A stretch of 64,000 nucleotides of DNA from Pseudonocardia sp. TRM90224. GTDB lineage: Bacteria; Actinomycetota; Actinomycetes; Mycobacteriales; Pseudonocardiaceae. How positions within the stretch are numbered: the first letter of the stretch is position 1; the number at the start of each line of letters is the position of its first letter. The notes under the pieces are model-generated. The model was given only the letters and a program-made list of their open reading frames with translations, was not told where the DNA came from and ran no database searches. Made by a program: the position numbers and the translations under genes. Location of the stretch: the NCBI RefSeq assembly GCF_021245725.1, contig NZ_JAJGSX010000003.1, positions 124,001 through 188,000 of the forward strand, in the 5' to 3' direction. Shown one piece after another: positions 28,909 through 38,182 of the stretch.

Positions 28909-29207
28909 CGAGCGTGATCACCGCGATCCGCGCGGCCGTCACCGCGGCGTTGGTGGGGGTGTTGCGCTTCTACCAGCGCTGGATCTCCCCCGCGCTGCCG
29001 CCGACGTGCCGCTTCTACCCGACCTGCAGCGCGTATGCCGTCGAGGCGCTGCAGGTGCACGGGCCGCTGCGCGGTTCGTGGCTCACCGTCCGGCGCCTTG
29101 CGAAATGTGCGCCGTGGCACCCTGGTGGCATCGACCCGGTGCCGCCGGTGCGCGGCGCCAGCACCCGCTCGGCCCAGGACACCCATGAGGAGCAAGCGCC
29201 GTGCTGA
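28905..29207 (+). CDS. yidD: Membrane protein insertion efficiency factor YidD
   Basis: 100 residues. YidD is a small peripheral membrane protein that aids YidC insertion. Signature '[20 protein letters not shown]' with '[16 protein letters not shown]' and three Cys in the expected places. A slightly longer C-terminal tail than usual runs into the yidC start (7-base overlap). It sits between rnpA and yidC as in almost all bacteria. Confidence 0.95.
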   Translation: MTSVITAIRAAVTAALVGVLRFYQRWISPALPPTCRFYPTCSAYAVEALQVHGPLRGSWLTVRRLAKCAPWHPGGIDPVPPVRGASTRSAQDTHEEQAPC

Positions 29208-30265
29208 ACTTCATCTATTACCCGGTCTCCTTCATCTTGTGGTGCTGGCACTGGGTGTTCAGCAAGGTCTTCGGTGACGGCGGCTGGGGCGGCGGCATCG
29301 CGTGGACGCTGAGCGTCGTCTTCCTCGTCTTCACCCTGCGGGCGATCCTCTACAAGCCGTTCGTCATCCAGGTGCGCTCGATGCGCAAGATGCAGGAATT
29401 CCAGCCGGAGATGGCGAAGCTTCGCAAGAAGTACGCCAACGACCGGCAGAAGCAAGCTGCCGAGATGCAGCGGCTGCAGCGCGAGCACGGGGTCAACCCG
29501 GTCATGGGCTGCCTGCCGGCGCTGGTGCAGATCCCGGTGTTCATCGGCCTCTTCCACGTGTTGCGCGAGTTCGGTCCCCGCAACGGCGACGGGTCGATCC
29601 GCACCGAGAACTACTTCTTCGACCAGGCGGGCGTCCACTCGTTCAACGACGCGAGCCTGTTCGGCGCGAAGCTCGGTTCCTGGGTCGTGCAGGGTGACGA
29701 GGCGCTGCGCGCCGCCGGCACGTCGATCCCGCAGATGCTCATCGTGATGATCCCGCTGATGATCGCGGCCGGCATCTTCACGCACATCACGGCACGGCAC
29801 TCGGTGGCCCGCCAGACCGCGGCGCAGGGTGAGAACCCGCAGACCGCGATCATGAACAAGCTGATGCTCTACATCTTCCCCATCGGTGTTGTCGTCGGTG
29901 CGCCCTTCCTGCCGCTGGCGGTGCTCCTGTACTGGGTGTCGAACAACCTGTGGACGCTCGGCCAGCAGTACGTCGTCTACCGGAGGATCGACTCCGAGGA
30001 GACGGTGAAGCGTGAGGAGGCCGCCGTCACCCGGCAGGCCCGCGCACCCAAGCCCGGTCAGAAGCCCGTCCGCCCGGAGAACGTCGAGCCGGAACCCGAG
30101 CCGAAGTCGAAGACGCCCGGCGCGAAGCCCATCACGCGCAAGCCGGTGCGTCCTGCGTCCTCGAACGGTTCCAGCAACGGCTCCGGTGGCGGCACGGCAG
30201 GCGCCGGAGCGCGCAGCGGTGGCGGGTCCCGCCCGCCTGCCCGCCGCTCCCGCAAGCGCCGCTGA
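29201..30265 (+). CDS. yidC: Membrane protein insertase YidC
   Basis: 354 residues. YidC inserts and folds membrane proteins with or without SecYEG. An N-terminal helix is followed by the five-helix core: '[20 protein letters not shown]' contains the conserved groove Arg, and '[20 protein letters not shown]' is the family signature. The last 90 residues are a basic, Pro/Ser/Gly-rich tail ('[20 protein letters not shown]') that may contact ribosomes. GTG at 29201 overlaps yidD. Confidence 0.95.
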   Translation: MLNFIYYPVSFILWCWHWVFSKVFGDGGWGGGIAWTLSVVFLVFTLRAILYKPFVIQVRSMRKMQEFQPEMAKLRKKYANDRQKQAAEMQRLQREHGVNPVMGCLPALVQIPVFIGLFHVLREFGPRNGDGSIRTENYFFDQAGVHSFNDASLFGAKLGSWVVQGDEALRAAGTSIPQMLIVMIPLMIAAGIFTHITARHSVARQTAAQGENPQTAIMNKLMLYIFPIGVVVGAPFLPLAVLLYWVSNNLWTLGQQYVVYRRIDSEETVKREEAAVTRQARAPKPGQKPVRPENVEPEPEPKSKTPGAKPITRKPVRPASSNGSSNGSGGGTAGAGARSGGGSRPPARRSRKRR

Positions 30266-30356
30266 CCACGAGCCACCTGCGGCCGCCTGCGTCGGCGGTC
30301 GCCTGCGGTGCGCGCCTCGGCGCACACCGCACGAGTTTCGGGAGAGGAGACGCAGC

Positions 30357-30875
30357 GTGCCGAAGACTGCACAGGACGGGGAAGCTCAGGCGGCCCCCAG
30401 CAGCACCGCCGAGGACCAGCTCGTCCGGGAGGGCGACATCGCAGGCGACTACCTCGAGCGCTTGCTCGACGTGCTCGACTACGACGGTGACATCGACCTC
30501 GACGTCGAGGCGGGCCGCGCGATCGTCAGCATCGACGGCGGCGAGGATCTCGACAAGCTCGTCGGCGACCGCGGCGCCGTGCTCGAGGCGCTCCAGGAGC
30601 TGACCCGGCTCGCCGTCCAGCAGGCGTCGGGCAACCGCAGCAGGCTGATGCTCGACATCGCGGGTTGGCGCCAGTCGCGGCGCGACGAGCTCACCGAGCT
30701 CGGCACCCGCACGGCGAAGGAGGTGCTCGGCTCCGGCGAGTCGGTCCGCCTCCGCCCGATGACCCCGTTCGAGCGCAAGGTCGTGCACGACGCGGTCGCG
30801 CGGATCAAGGGCGTCTCGAGCGAGAGCGAGGGCGAGGAGCCACGCCGCCAGGTCGTCGTCTTCCGTGGGCCCTGA
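30357..30875 (+). CDS. jag: Jag / KhpB family RNA-binding protein
   Basis: 172 residues. KH-like domain with 'YLERLLDVLDYDGDIDLDVE' and 'GRAIVSIDGGEDLDKLVGDR', then an R3H domain ending 'LRPMTPFERKVVHDAVARIK'. It lacks the longer Jag_N part, as in other actinobacteria. KhpB-type proteins bind RNA and influence cell division and elongation. GTG 30357 with GGAGAGG (30341-30347) is the start. It overlaps the rsmG start by 11 bases. Confidence 0.92.
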   Translation: MPKTAQDGEAQAAPSSTAEDQLVREGDIAGDYLERLLDVLDYDGDIDLDVEAGRAIVSIDGGEDLDKLVGDRGAVLEALQELTRLAVQQASGNRSRLMLDIAGWRQSRRDELTELGTRTAKEVLGSGESVRLRPMTPFERKVVHDAVARIKGVSSESEGEEPRRQVVVFRGP

Positions 30876-31536
30876 CGATACGACGCTCTTCCCGTCGGAG
30901 GCGGCGCTCGCCGCCTTCGGCGATCGGCTGCCGCTCGCACGGCAGTTCGCCGACCATCTTGTGACCTCCGGCGTCGAGCGGGGGCTCATCGGCCCCCGCG
31001 AAGCGCCGCGGATCTGGGACCGGCACATCCTCAACTGCGCGGTCGTCGCAGAACTTGTACCGAATGGTGCCCGACTTGTGGATGTCGGCTCTGGAGCGGG
31101 CCTTCCCGGGATACCGTTAGCTCTGGCCCGGTCGGACATCGGCATCGTCCTCATCGAGCCGCTCGCCCGCCGGGTGGAGTGGCTCCGGGAGGTTGTTGCC
31201 GCGCTCGATCTCAGTGTCCAGGTCGAGTGGGGACGGGCCGAGGAGTCGGCGGTTCGGCGACGATGGGAGGGTGCCGACGTGGTGACCGCACGAGCAGTCG
31301 CGCCCCTGCACCGGCTCGCCGGATGGTGCCTGCCCTTCCTCCGCACCGGGGGCGTCATGCTCGCCATCAAGGGAGCATCCGCACCGGACGAGGTTGCGCG
31401 CGATTCATCCACGGTTCAGCGCCTCGGTGGCGGTGAACCACGCATCGAGAGGTGCGGCGCAGGGATCGTCGATCCCCCGAGCACGGTGGTCGTCGTCGAG
31501 CGCGTGCCCAGCCGCGCGCGGCGGAAGAGAGGGTGA
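30865..31536 (+). CDS. rsmG: 16S rRNA (guanine-527 N7) methyltransferase
   Basis: 223 residues. RsmG methylates G527 of 16S rRNA; its loss gives low-level streptomycin resistance. SAM motif 'ARLVDVGSGAGLPGIPLALA', 'VVLIEP'-type strand ('IGIVLIEPLARRVEWLREVV'), and 'DVVTARAVAPLHRLAGWCLP'. The N-terminus 'ARQFADHLVTSGVERGLIGP' and 'RIWDRHILNCAVV' are family blocks. GTG at 30865 overlaps jag; the stop overlaps parA by GTGA. Confidence 0.95.
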   Translation: MGPDDTTLFPSEAALAAFGDRLPLARQFADHLVTSGVERGLIGPREAPRIWDRHILNCAVVAELVPNGARLVDVGSGAGLPGIPLALARSDIGIVLIEPLARRVEWLREVVAALDLSVQVEWGRAEESAVRRRWEGADVVTARAVAPLHRLAGWCLPFLRTGGVMLAIKGASAPDEVARDSSTVQRLGGGEPRIERCGAGIVDPPSTVVVVERVPSRARRKRG

Positions 31537-32480
31537 GCGTGTCCTTCAACGTGTCCGAGCACGATGTTTCACGTGAAACATCGCAGCCCGACTGGACGCC
31601 CATCGCCGAGGAGGCGGAGCGCGCGGCCCGCGTGCTCCACCCCGATCGGCATCGGATGCCGAGGCCGTCGCACCGGCGGATCCTGACCGTCGCCAACCAG
31701 AAGGGCGGCGTGGGCAAGACGACGAGCACGGTGAACCTCGCGGCCGCGCTCGCCATGCACGGCGTGCGGGCGCTGGTGATCGATCTCGACCCGCAGGGCA
31801 ACGCGAGCACGGCGCTCGGGGTCGAGCACCGCCTCGGCACCCCGTCGGTGTACGAGGCGCTGCTCGGCGAGATCCCGCTCTCCGGAGCGGCGGTCCAGAG
31901 CACCGCCTCCCCGAACCTCCTCTGCGTCCCGGCGACGATCGACCTCGCCGGTGCGGAGATCGAGCTCGTCAGCATGGTCGCGCGGGAGAACCGCCTCCTG
32001 CAGGCGCTCTCCCCTGAGGCGCTCGAAGAGCTCGACGTCGACTACGTCTTCATCGACTGCCCGCCGTCGCTCGGGCTCCTGACGGTCAACGCGCTCGTCG
32101 CCGCGTCCGAGGTGCTCATCCCGATCCAGTGCGAGTACTACGCGCTGGAAGGGCTCGGGCAGCTGCTGAGCAACATCGATCTCGTGCGCTCGCACCTCAA
32201 CACGGCGCTGCACGTCTCGACGATCCTGCTGACGATGTACGACGGCCGGACCAAGCTCGCCGACCAGGTGACCAACGAGGTCCGAAGCCACTTCAACCAC
32301 ACGGTGCTCCGCACGGTGATCCCGAGGAGCGTGAAGGTGTCAGAGGCACCGGGATACAGCCAGACCATCCTCGCCTACGACCCCGGCTCGCGCGGGGCGA
32401 TGAGCTACGTCGACGCCGCCCGTGAGATCGCCGAGCGCGGTGCAGCCATGAGCATCCCGATTGATCGCGGTGGACGGTGA
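31533..32480 (+). CDS. parA: Chromosome partition ATPase ParA
   Basis: 315 residues. A deviant Walker ATPase that moves ParB-parS complexes. Visible: '[20 protein letters not shown]', '[17 protein letters not shown]', and '[19 protein letters not shown]'. A 50-residue N-terminal extension precedes the P-loop. A perfect parS 16-mer lies inside this extension at codons 11-16. GTG 31533 overlaps the rsmG stop; GAGAGG precedes it. The stop overlaps parB by GTGA. Confidence 0.96.
   Translation: MSVSFNVSEHDVSRETSQPDWTPIAEEAERAARVLHPDRHRMPRPSHRRILTVANQKGGVGKTTSTVNLAAALAMHGVRALVIDLDPQGNASTALGVEHRLGTPSVYEALLGEIPLSGAAVQSTASPNLLCVPATIDLAGAEIELVSMVARENRLLQALSPEALEELDVDYVFIDCPPSLGLLTVNALVAASEVLIPIQCEYYALEGLGQLLSNIDLVRSHLNTALHVSTILLTMYDGRTKLADQVTNEVRSHFNHTVLRTVIPRSVKVSEAPGYSQTILAYDPGSRGAMSYVDAAREIAERGAAMSIPIDRGGR
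31565..31580. promoter_or_regulatory. parS site inside parA
   Basis: TGTTTCACGTGAAACA, an exact match to the universal parS 16-mer. It lies at the start of the parA coding sequence and codes for HDVSRETS. Confidence 0.9.
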
Positions 32481-33487
32481 TGGTCGTGGCAGAACGCAAG
32501 GGTGGGCTCGGTCGAGGGCTGGCGGCCCTCATCCCCACCGGGCCCGCCGCGGGCGACGGCGCCGTCGCGCCGGCGGCAGCGCCGATCGTCGCGCCGACGC
32601 TGGCCCGCCGGCCGCTGCGCAGCGAGAGCGCGAGCGCAGCCGATTCGCGTCCGGAGCCGGAGCCGATCGACGGCGCCGTGATGCGGGAGATCGCGCTCTC
32701 CTCCGTCCAGCCCAACGCGAAGCAGCCCCGCTCCACGTTCGACGAGGATGCGCTCGCCGAGCTGACCCACTCGATCCGCGAGTTCGGGCTCCTGCAGCCG
32801 ATCGTCGTCCGTGAGGTCTCCCCCGGCTCGTACGAGCTCGTCATGGGCGAGCGCCGGTGGCGGGCCGCCCAGCGGGCTGGGCTCGAGCGGATCCCCGCCA
32901 TCGTCCGCAGCACGACCGACGACGCGATGCTGCGCGACGCGCTGCTGGAGAACATCCACCGCGTGCAGCTGAACCCGCTCGACGAGGCGGCCGCGTACCA
33001 GCAGCTGCTCTCGGAGTTCGGCGTCACGCAGTCGGAGCTGGCCGATAGGATCGGTCGCAGCCGTCCGGTCGTCACGAACACGATCCGCCTCTTGAAGCTC
33101 CCGGTGGCCGTGCAGCGGAAGGTCGCGGCGAACGTGCTCTCGGCCGGACACGCCCGCGCGCTGCTCGGGCTGGAGGACGCCGGGCAGCAGGAGGATCTCG
33201 CGAAGCGGATCGTCGCCGAAGGGCTCTCGGTGCGCGCCACCGAGGAGGCGGTGGTCCTGCTGCGGCGCGAGACCCCCTCCTCCCCCAGCAAACCGGCCCG
33301 TCGCCGGCCGATGCTCGCACCCGGTCTCCAGGATCTGGCGGAGCGGCTCTCGGACAAGTTCGACACCCGGGTGAAGGTCGAGCTCGGTCAGCGCAAGGGA
33401 CGGATCGTCGTCGAGTTCGGGTCGGTCGACGACCTCGAGCGGATCGCCGCTCTGATGAACCGGCAGGCCGCCGCAGACGACGGCTGA
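32477..33487 (+). CDS. parB: Chromosome partition protein ParB
   Basis: 336 residues. ParB binds parS, spreads as a CTP-dependent clamp and recruits ParA and SMC. N-terminal ParA-contact '[13 protein letters not shown]', CTP-binding domain with '[16 protein letters not shown]' and '[20 protein letters not shown]', HTH '[20 protein letters not shown]', and a C-terminal dimer domain. A linker of about 50 residues rich in Ala and Pro follows the ParA-binding part. GTG overlaps the parA stop. Five parS-like sites follow directly. Confidence 0.97.
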   Translation: MMVVAERKGGLGRGLAALIPTGPAAGDGAVAPAAAPIVAPTLARRPLRSESASAADSRPEPEPIDGAVMREIALSSVQPNAKQPRSTFDEDALAELTHSIREFGLLQPIVVREVSPGSYELVMGERRWRAAQRAGLERIPAIVRSTTDDAMLRDALLENIHRVQLNPLDEAAAYQQLLSEFGVTQSELADRIGRSRPVVTNTIRLLKLPVAVQRKVAANVLSAGHARALLGLEDAGQQEDLAKRIVAEGLSVRATEEAVVLLRRETPSSPSKPARRRPMLAPGLQDLAERLSDKFDTRVKVELGQRKGRIVVEFGSVDDLERIAALMNRQAAADDG

Positions 33488-33499
33488 GCCACTTGCCGA

Positions 33500-33668
33500 T
33501 GTTCACGTGGAACATCGGCCGGCAGTCACCACGGAGCCCCATGTTTCACGTGAAACATGGGGCTCCGTCGTGTCGGGGGCAGGCACATGTTTCACGTGAA
33601 ACATGCCCTCTGCCCGGGCGGGCCATGTTTCACGTGAAACATGACCCGCCGATGTTTCACGTGAAACG
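33500..33668. repeat. parS cluster (five sites)
   Basis: Three exact TGTTTCACGTGAAACA sites at 33542-33557, 33588-33603 and 33626-33641; one with a single mismatch at 33653-33668, overlapping the Ddl-like stop codon; and one degenerate 15-base form at 33500-33514 (TGTTCACGTGGAACA). Spacing is 27-46 bases between starts. The site at 33542 is the centre of a perfect 38-base palindrome (33531-33568). The one at 33626 is the centre of a 34-base palindrome with one mismatched pair (33617-33650). Confidence 0.93.
33531..33568. terminator. 38-base perfect palindrome centred on parS
   Basis: Nineteen-base arms beginning ACGGAGCCCC and containing the parS core. It lies between convergent parB and the Ddl-like gene, so it could also end transcription from parB. 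There is no U-tract. Confidence 0.5.
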
Positions 33669-34616
33669 TGCGACCGCTCGCTCGACGAGCGCAGCGTAGA
33701 TCGCGCCGATGTCGGTGCCCGCCGTGCGAGCCGCGATCGGCAGCAGGGAGGTCTCCGTCAGACCGGGAGAGACGGCGACCTCCAGGACGTGCACCCGCCC
33801 GTCCGCGTCGACGATCGCGTCTGTGCGCGAGACGTCCCGCAGACCCAACAGGCGGTGCGCCGCGAGGGCGGCGTCCTCCACCACCTTGAGCACGTCGGCG
33901 TCGAGCCGGGCGGGGCAGTGGAACGTCGCGGCGCCCGGCGTGTAGCGAGCGGTGTAGTCGTAGACGCCGCCGGCGACGTCGACCTCGACCGGCGGCAGGA
34001 CGTGCGGCTCGTCGTCGAGCTCGACGACGGAGACGGCGACCTCGGTGCCGACGATGAACTGCTCCGCGAGGACGGTGTCGGCGTAGGCGAGGCAGCTGAC
34101 CATCGCGGCGGGGAGGTCGGCGCGCTCGCGGACCACCTGGGCGCCGAGCGCCGAGCCGCCCTGGTCGGGCTTGAGCATCAGCGGCAGGCCGAGCCGGTCG
34201 ACCATCGCGTCGAGCACCGCCTGCGCACCGAGTGCGCGGAACGTCGTGTGCGGCAGCGCAACCCAGTCGGGCGTGTCCAGGCCGGTGCGCGCGAACTCCG
34301 CCTTGGCCGTCGGCTTGTCCCACGCCTGCCGGCACGCACGGGCCGAGGCGCCGACGAACGGGACGCCGAGGAGCTCCAGCACGGCCTGCACCGAGCCGTT
34401 CTCCCCTTCCCCACCGTGCAGCGCGATGACAACCGCCTCCGGCGGCTCGGTGCGCAGCCGTTCGAGCAGCGTTGCGTCGACGTCCCACTCGTGGACGTCG
34501 ACGCCCGTCGCGCGGAGCGCGGTGGCCAGCCGTCGCCCGGATCGGAGCGACACCTCCCGCTCGTGCGACAGCCCGCCCGCCAGTACCGCAACCGTTCGTT
34601 CGCTCACGTGCGGCAT
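33657..34616 (-). CDS. D-alanine-D-alanine ligase-like ATP-grasp enzyme
   Basis: 319 residues. Matches the Ddl fold: 'VLAGGLSHEREVSLRSGRRL' (D-Ala binding), 'IALHGGEGENGSVQAVLELL', 'GLPLMLKPDQGGSALGA' (ATP-grasp Lys), and the C-terminal 'LEVAVSPGLTETS'. In genuine Ddl this last block reads L-E-V-N-T-x-P-G; here the Asn that binds Mg is Ala (GCC codon) and the Thr is Val. The protein may be inactive, use another metal geometry, or act on another substrate. It lies next to parB, not in a murein cluster. ATG start at 34616. Confidence 0.8.
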   Translation of the reverse strand: MPHVSERTVAVLAGGLSHEREVSLRSGRRLATALRATGVDVHEWDVDATLLERLRTEPPEAVVIALHGGEGENGSVQAVLELLGVPFVGASARACRQAWDKPTAKAEFARTGLDTPDWVALPHTTFRALGAQAVLDAMVDRLGLPLMLKPDQGGSALGAQVVRERADLPAAMVSCLAYADTVLAEQFIVGTEVAVSVVELDDEPHVLPPVEVDVAGGVYDYTARYTPGAATFHCPARLDADVLKVVEDAALAAHRLLGLRDVSRTDAIVDADGRVHVLEVAVSPGLTETSLLPIAARTAGTDIGAIYAALVERAVARFT

Positions 34617-34628
34617 TCTCCGGCGCCG

Positions 34629-35945
34629 TCAGGGAGTGTGCGGCGACGGGGTCTGCGGCCCGCTCCGGGTCGTGCCGAGCGTCGGCCGGGCGGGTGCACC
34701 GAACGTCCTCAACACGTCGAGCTCCGCCTCCAGCACGCTCGCCAACCGGCGCACGCCTTCGGTGATCCGCTCCGGGGTCGGGTAGCAGTACGAGAGTCGC
34801 AGCTGCCGGCTGCCGAACCCGTCGGCGTAGAAGCCGGTGCCCGACGCGTACGCGACCCGAGCAGTGACGGCGCGCGGGAGCATCGCCTTCGTGTCGATCC
34901 CCTCGGGCACGTCCAGCCAGACGTAGAAGCCGCCGTCGGGGATGTTCCACGTGAAACCTTCGGGGAGATACGTCTCCAGCGCGCGCAGCATCGCGTCGCG
35001 CCGGTCGCGGTACATCTCCGTGAACGTCTTGATCTGGCCGCGCCAGTCGTGCCCGGCGAGGTAGCGCGAGACGATCATCTGGTTCAGGTTGGGCGGGCTC
35101 AGCGTCGCCGACTCCGCGGCGAGCACGAGCCGATCGCGGACGGCAGGCGGAGCGAGCGCCCAGCCGACCCGCAGCCCCGACGCGAACGTCTTCGAGAACG
35201 AACCGAGGTACACGACACCGCGGTCCATCGACCGCAGCGCCGGGTAGATCCGGCCGGAGAAGCCGAGCAAGCCGTACGGGTTGTCCTCGACGACGCACAC
35301 GCCGTACTGCGCGCAGATCTCGAGCACCTCCGTGCGGCGCTCGACCGTGAGCGTGACGCCGGCGGGGTTGTGGAAGGTCGGGATCGTGTAGAGGAGCTTG
35401 GGGGTGATCCCCTGCGCCGCCAGCGAACGGAGCGCCGCACGCAGGAGGTCGGGGACGAGCCCGTGCTCGTCCATCGCCACGTGCACGACCCGCGCCTGGT
35501 ACGCGGCGAAGCTCCCGAGCGCGCCGACGTACGACGGCCCCTCGGCGAGCACGACGTCGCCGGGGTCGCAGAAGATCCGGGTGACGAGGTCGAGCGCCAT
35601 CTGCGACCCGACGGTGACGACGACGTCATCCGGGTCGGCCCGGATGCCTTCGAGCGCCATCACCTCGCAGATCTGCTCGCGCAGAGCGGGCATCCCCTGC
35701 GCCGATCCGTACTGCAGCGCCACGAGCCCGTCGCGGGCGACGAGGTCGCCGACCTCCGCGCTGAGCTCGTCGAGCGGCAGTGCGGCGAGGTTCGGCATCC
35801 CACCCGCGAGCGAGACGACCTCAGGCCTACTGGCTACCGCGAAGAGCGCCCGGATCTCCGATGCCGTCATGCCTGCGGTACGGGCAGCGAACCGCTCCGT
35901 GGGCTTCCTGATCGCTGACGAATGCGGACGGACCGGCTCGGTCAC
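34629..35945 (-). CDS. PLP-dependent aminotransferase (class I/II)
   Basis: 438 residues of the 2-aminoadipate/aromatic aminotransferase-like group (MocR C-domain type without the HTH). 'EVVSLAGGMPNLAALPLDEL' is the substrate-loop start; 'VVYLGSFSKTFASGLRVGW' contains the PLP-binding Lys; 'CVVEDNPYGLLGF' precedes it. It transfers amino groups between an amino acid and a 2-oxo acid. The substrate is not readable. GTG start at 35945. It is 12 bases upstream of the Ddl-like gene on the same strand and probably cotranscribed. A degenerate parS (34943-34958) lies inside it. Confidence 0.88.
   Translation of the reverse strand: MTEPVRPHSSAIRKPTERFAARTAGMTASEIRALFAVASRPEVVSLAGGMPNLAALPLDELSAEVGDLVARDGLVALQYGSAQGMPALREQICEVMALEGIRADPDDVVVTVGSQMALDLVTRIFCDPGDVVLAEGPSYVGALGSFAAYQARVVHVAMDEHGLVPDLLRAALRSLAAQGITPKLLYTIPTFHNPAGVTLTVERRTEVLEICAQYGVCVVEDNPYGLLGFSGRIYPALRSMDRGVVYLGSFSKTFASGLRVGWALAPPAVRDRLVLAAESATLSPPNLNQMIVSRYLAGHDWRGQIKTFTEMYRDRRDAMLRALETYLPEGFTWNIPDGGFYVWLDVPEGIDTKAMLPRAVTARVAYASGTGFYADGFGSRQLRLSYCYPTPERITEGVRRLASVLEAELDVLRTFGAPARPTLGTTRSGPQTPSPHTP
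34943..34958. promoter_or_regulatory. degenerate parS inside aminotransferase gene
   Basis: TGTTCCACGTGAAACC matches parS at 14 of 16 positions. It is about 1.3 kb from the main cluster, within the distance over which ParB spreads. Confidence 0.45.
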
Positions 35946-36098
35946 GCGGATCTCCTGCAGGTACGGGAGGGGGAGAGGTCCGATCGAGTGTAACCAGGAA
36001 GGAGGAAGAAACTGCCCTTCGTCGTAGGTGAGACGCCGGTCGCAGCAGGATGGGTGTCAATCGGCGCTGGATCGATCTATCGTCGGGAGGTCGGCGCG

Positions 36099-36821
36099 AT
36101 GGCGGCGGCGTACGGGGTCGTGTCCAGCCGCCGGAGGTTGCACTTGTCGTGGCACGTGGCGGCGCTCACTCTGGACAACTTGGACGATTTGCCCAAAAGG
36201 TGCAGGCGCTGCGTTTTCTGGGAGCTCTCGTCGCAGCTCGGTGAGCAGGCGGCGGAGTTCGGCTCGACCGAGCTCGAGAAGGAGGCCTGGGTCTCCGAGG
36301 TGCTCCTCGAGTGGGGCTCGTGCGGCCGCGTCGCCTACATGCGTGGCGCCCCCGCCGGCTACGTGATCTACGCGCCGCCCTCGGCCGTGCCGCGGGCCGC
36401 CGAGATGCCGACCGGCCCGGTGAGCGCCGACGCCGTGCTGCTGACGACGATGCAGGTGATGCCGGAGTTCGCCGGCGAAGGCCTCGGGCGGATGCTGGCG
36501 CAGACCGTCGTCCGCGACCTCACCCGGCGCGGTGTCAAGGCGATCGAGGTGTTCGGCGAGCAGCGCCCCGGCAGCGAGCCGGGCTGCCTCATCCCGGCCG
36601 ACTTCCTCCGCGGCGTCGGGTTCAAGACGATCCGTCCGCACCCGCGGTGGCCGCGGCTGCGGATGGAGCTGCGTTCGGCGATGACGTGGAAGGAAGACGT
36701 CGAGGCCGCGCTGGAGCAGTTGCTCGGCACGATCACGATTCCGATGCAGTCGCCCGTCCCGCTCGGGGAGGTACCGAGCCGGGCTCGATCCGCCTCCTAC
36801 GGCGAACTCAGGGCGCTCTGA
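36099..36821 (+). CDS. GNAT-family acetyltransferase with CxxC
   Basis: 240 residues. N-terminal 'ALTLDNLDDLPKRCRRCVFW' contains a C-x2-C pair typical of a group of actinobacterial GNAT proteins found near parB. The acetyl-CoA site is 'EFAGEGLGRMLAQTVVRDL' and the C-terminal block is 'FLRGVGFKTIRPHPRWPRLR'. The substrate is unknown. Start chosen at ATG 36099 because GGGAGG lies about 9 bases upstream; a GTG at 36054 would add 15 residues. It is divergent from the aminotransferase. Confidence 0.8.
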   Translation: MAAAYGVVSSRRRLHLSWHVAALTLDNLDDLPKRCRRCVFWELSSQLGEQAAEFGSTELEKEAWVSEVLLEWGSCGRVAYMRGAPAGYVIYAPPSAVPRAAEMPTGPVSADAVLLTTMQVMPEFAGEGLGRMLAQTVVRDLTRRGVKAIEVFGEQRPGSEPGCLIPADFLRGVGFKTIRPHPRWPRLRMELRSAMTWKEDVEAALEQLLGTITIPMQSPVPLGEVPSRARSASYGELRAL

Positions 36822-36855
36822 TCTTCACGCTGCCGGCCTAACGCGACCGACCTGG

Positions 36856-38013
36856 TCACATTGCCTGCGCGGAGCCTCTTTCGAGCTCACGGGCCAGTAC
36901 ATCGGAGAAAGTGAAGGTTCCGGTGGGCTGATCGTCCTGCCCGAGCAGGTAAAGCCGCTTCACAGCCACCACGATGCCTTCGGCGAGCACATCGCGGAAC
37001 GCCGGGTCGAGCAGCCGCCGCCGATCGCCGAGATGGCTGAGGTACCCGACCTCGACCCGCACCGTGGGCATCCGGGTGAGCCGCAACAGCTCCCACGTCC
37101 GGCCCTGGCTCCAGCAGTCGCGCATCGCGGTGCGGGTGAGCAGCTCGCGCTGGATCAACCCGGCGAGCGCCTCCCCCACCGTCGAGGTGGCGCCGGAGCC
37201 GTTGCCGAAGTGGAAGGTCGAGAGGCCTTCCGCGTGCATGCTGCGGTTCGCGTCGGTGTGCAACGAGAGCACAAGATCGGCGCGCGCGTTGTTGGCGAAC
37301 GCCGCGCGCTCCGGCTCGGACGGGCAGGTGTCCTCCTGCCGCGAGAGCATGGCGTCCATGCCGGTGGCGGCCATCCGTCCGACGAGCCGCCTGGCGAGGT
37401 CCCACATGAGGTCGGCCTCGGCGACGCCCGCGGCGACCACACCGCGGTCGGCGCCGCCGTGCCCGGGGTCGACGACGATCCGCTTGCCGCGCAGCCGCGG
37501 ACCGGCCTGGCGCAGCAGCTCCTGCTCGCGCATCAGGTGCGGGCGGCCGCCGGTGACCTTGCGGCCCAGCTGGCGCAGCGACCGGAGCGTCGCCGGGCCG
37601 CACAGGCCGTCGGGCACGAGCCCGTACTCGCGCTGGAATCGGCGCAGGGCGCGCTCGGTCTGCTCGTCGAAGACGCCGCCGGGGCGTCCGGGGTCGTACC
37701 CGAGCTCCAGCAAACGCTCCTGCAGCGCGACGACGTCGTCGCCGCTCATCGGCGCGGAGATCATCAACGCCAGCATGCGGTCGCCGAGCTTCCAGCCGGC
37801 ATCACGCAGCGCGCGGTAGGTCGAGGGGCCGACGATCCCGTCGGTGATCAGGCCGCGCTGCTGCTGGAACGAGCGGACGGCGTGCTCGACCTCGCCGTCG
37901 AAGTGGTCGTCGACGGAGGGGGAACTCGTGGCAGGCAGTAGGCCGAACTGTTGCAGCATCGCCCTGATCTCGACGATCGCCGTACCGCTGTCACCTCGGC
38001 GCAGCAGCTGCAT
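36856..38013 (-). CDS. cwlM: CwlM-like N-acetylmuramoyl-L-alanine amidase
   Basis: 385 residues. Two peptidoglycan-binding modules ('VRSFQQQRGLITDGIVGP' and 'LRRFQREYGLVPDGLCGP') precede an Amidase_3 domain: 'RIVVDPGHGGADRGVV' (zinc His), 'LVLSLHTDANRSM' (zinc His) and 'VEVGYLSHLGDRR' (catalytic Glu). There is no signal peptide. In mycobacteria CwlM in this position is cytosolic, is phosphorylated by PknB and activates MurA rather than cutting the wall. ATG 38013 with GAGGGG upstream; upstream in-frame sequence lacks family support. Confidence 0.88.
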   Translation of the reverse strand: MQLLRRGDSGTAIVEIRAMLQQFGLLPATSSPSVDDHFDGEVEHAVRSFQQQRGLITDGIVGPSTYRALRDAGWKLGDRMLALMISAPMSGDDVVALQERLLELGYDPGRPGGVFDEQTERALRRFQREYGLVPDGLCGPATLRSLRQLGRKVTGGRPHLMREQELLRQAGPRLRGKRIVVDPGHGGADRGVVAAGVAEADLMWDLARRLVGRMAATGMDAMLSRQEDTCPSEPERAAFANNARADLVLSLHTDANRSMHAEGLSTFHFGNGSGATSTVGEALAGLIQRELLTRTAMRDCWSQGRTWELLRLTRMPTVRVEVGYLSHLGDRRRLLDPAFRDVLAEGIVVAVKRLYLLGQDDQPTGTFTFSDVLARELERGSAQAM

Positions 38014-38182
38014 GCACCCCTCGCTTGTCCGTCGTCGCGGCCGCCGGCTGGTGTCGGCCGGACGCCATTCTGCCTTGCCGCTCCCCGAGTGGGGGACAGC
38101 GGGGCGTGTCCGGGCGTGTTCGGCTCGTGATAGGCGAGTGCCCCGCGCCGGCAAATGCGGCACGGGGCACAAGCAGCGTCTA

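Noticed and set aside
34416..34426. CTTCCCCACCG copy inside the Ddl-like gene
   Set aside because: It codes for a conserved part of the Ddl fold and has no inverted partner, so it is not counted with the terminator-like repeats.
38014..38172. N-terminal extension of the CwlM gene
   Set aside because: The extra 53 residues are Arg/Pro-rich with no family match, and GAGGGG lies just before ATG 38013.
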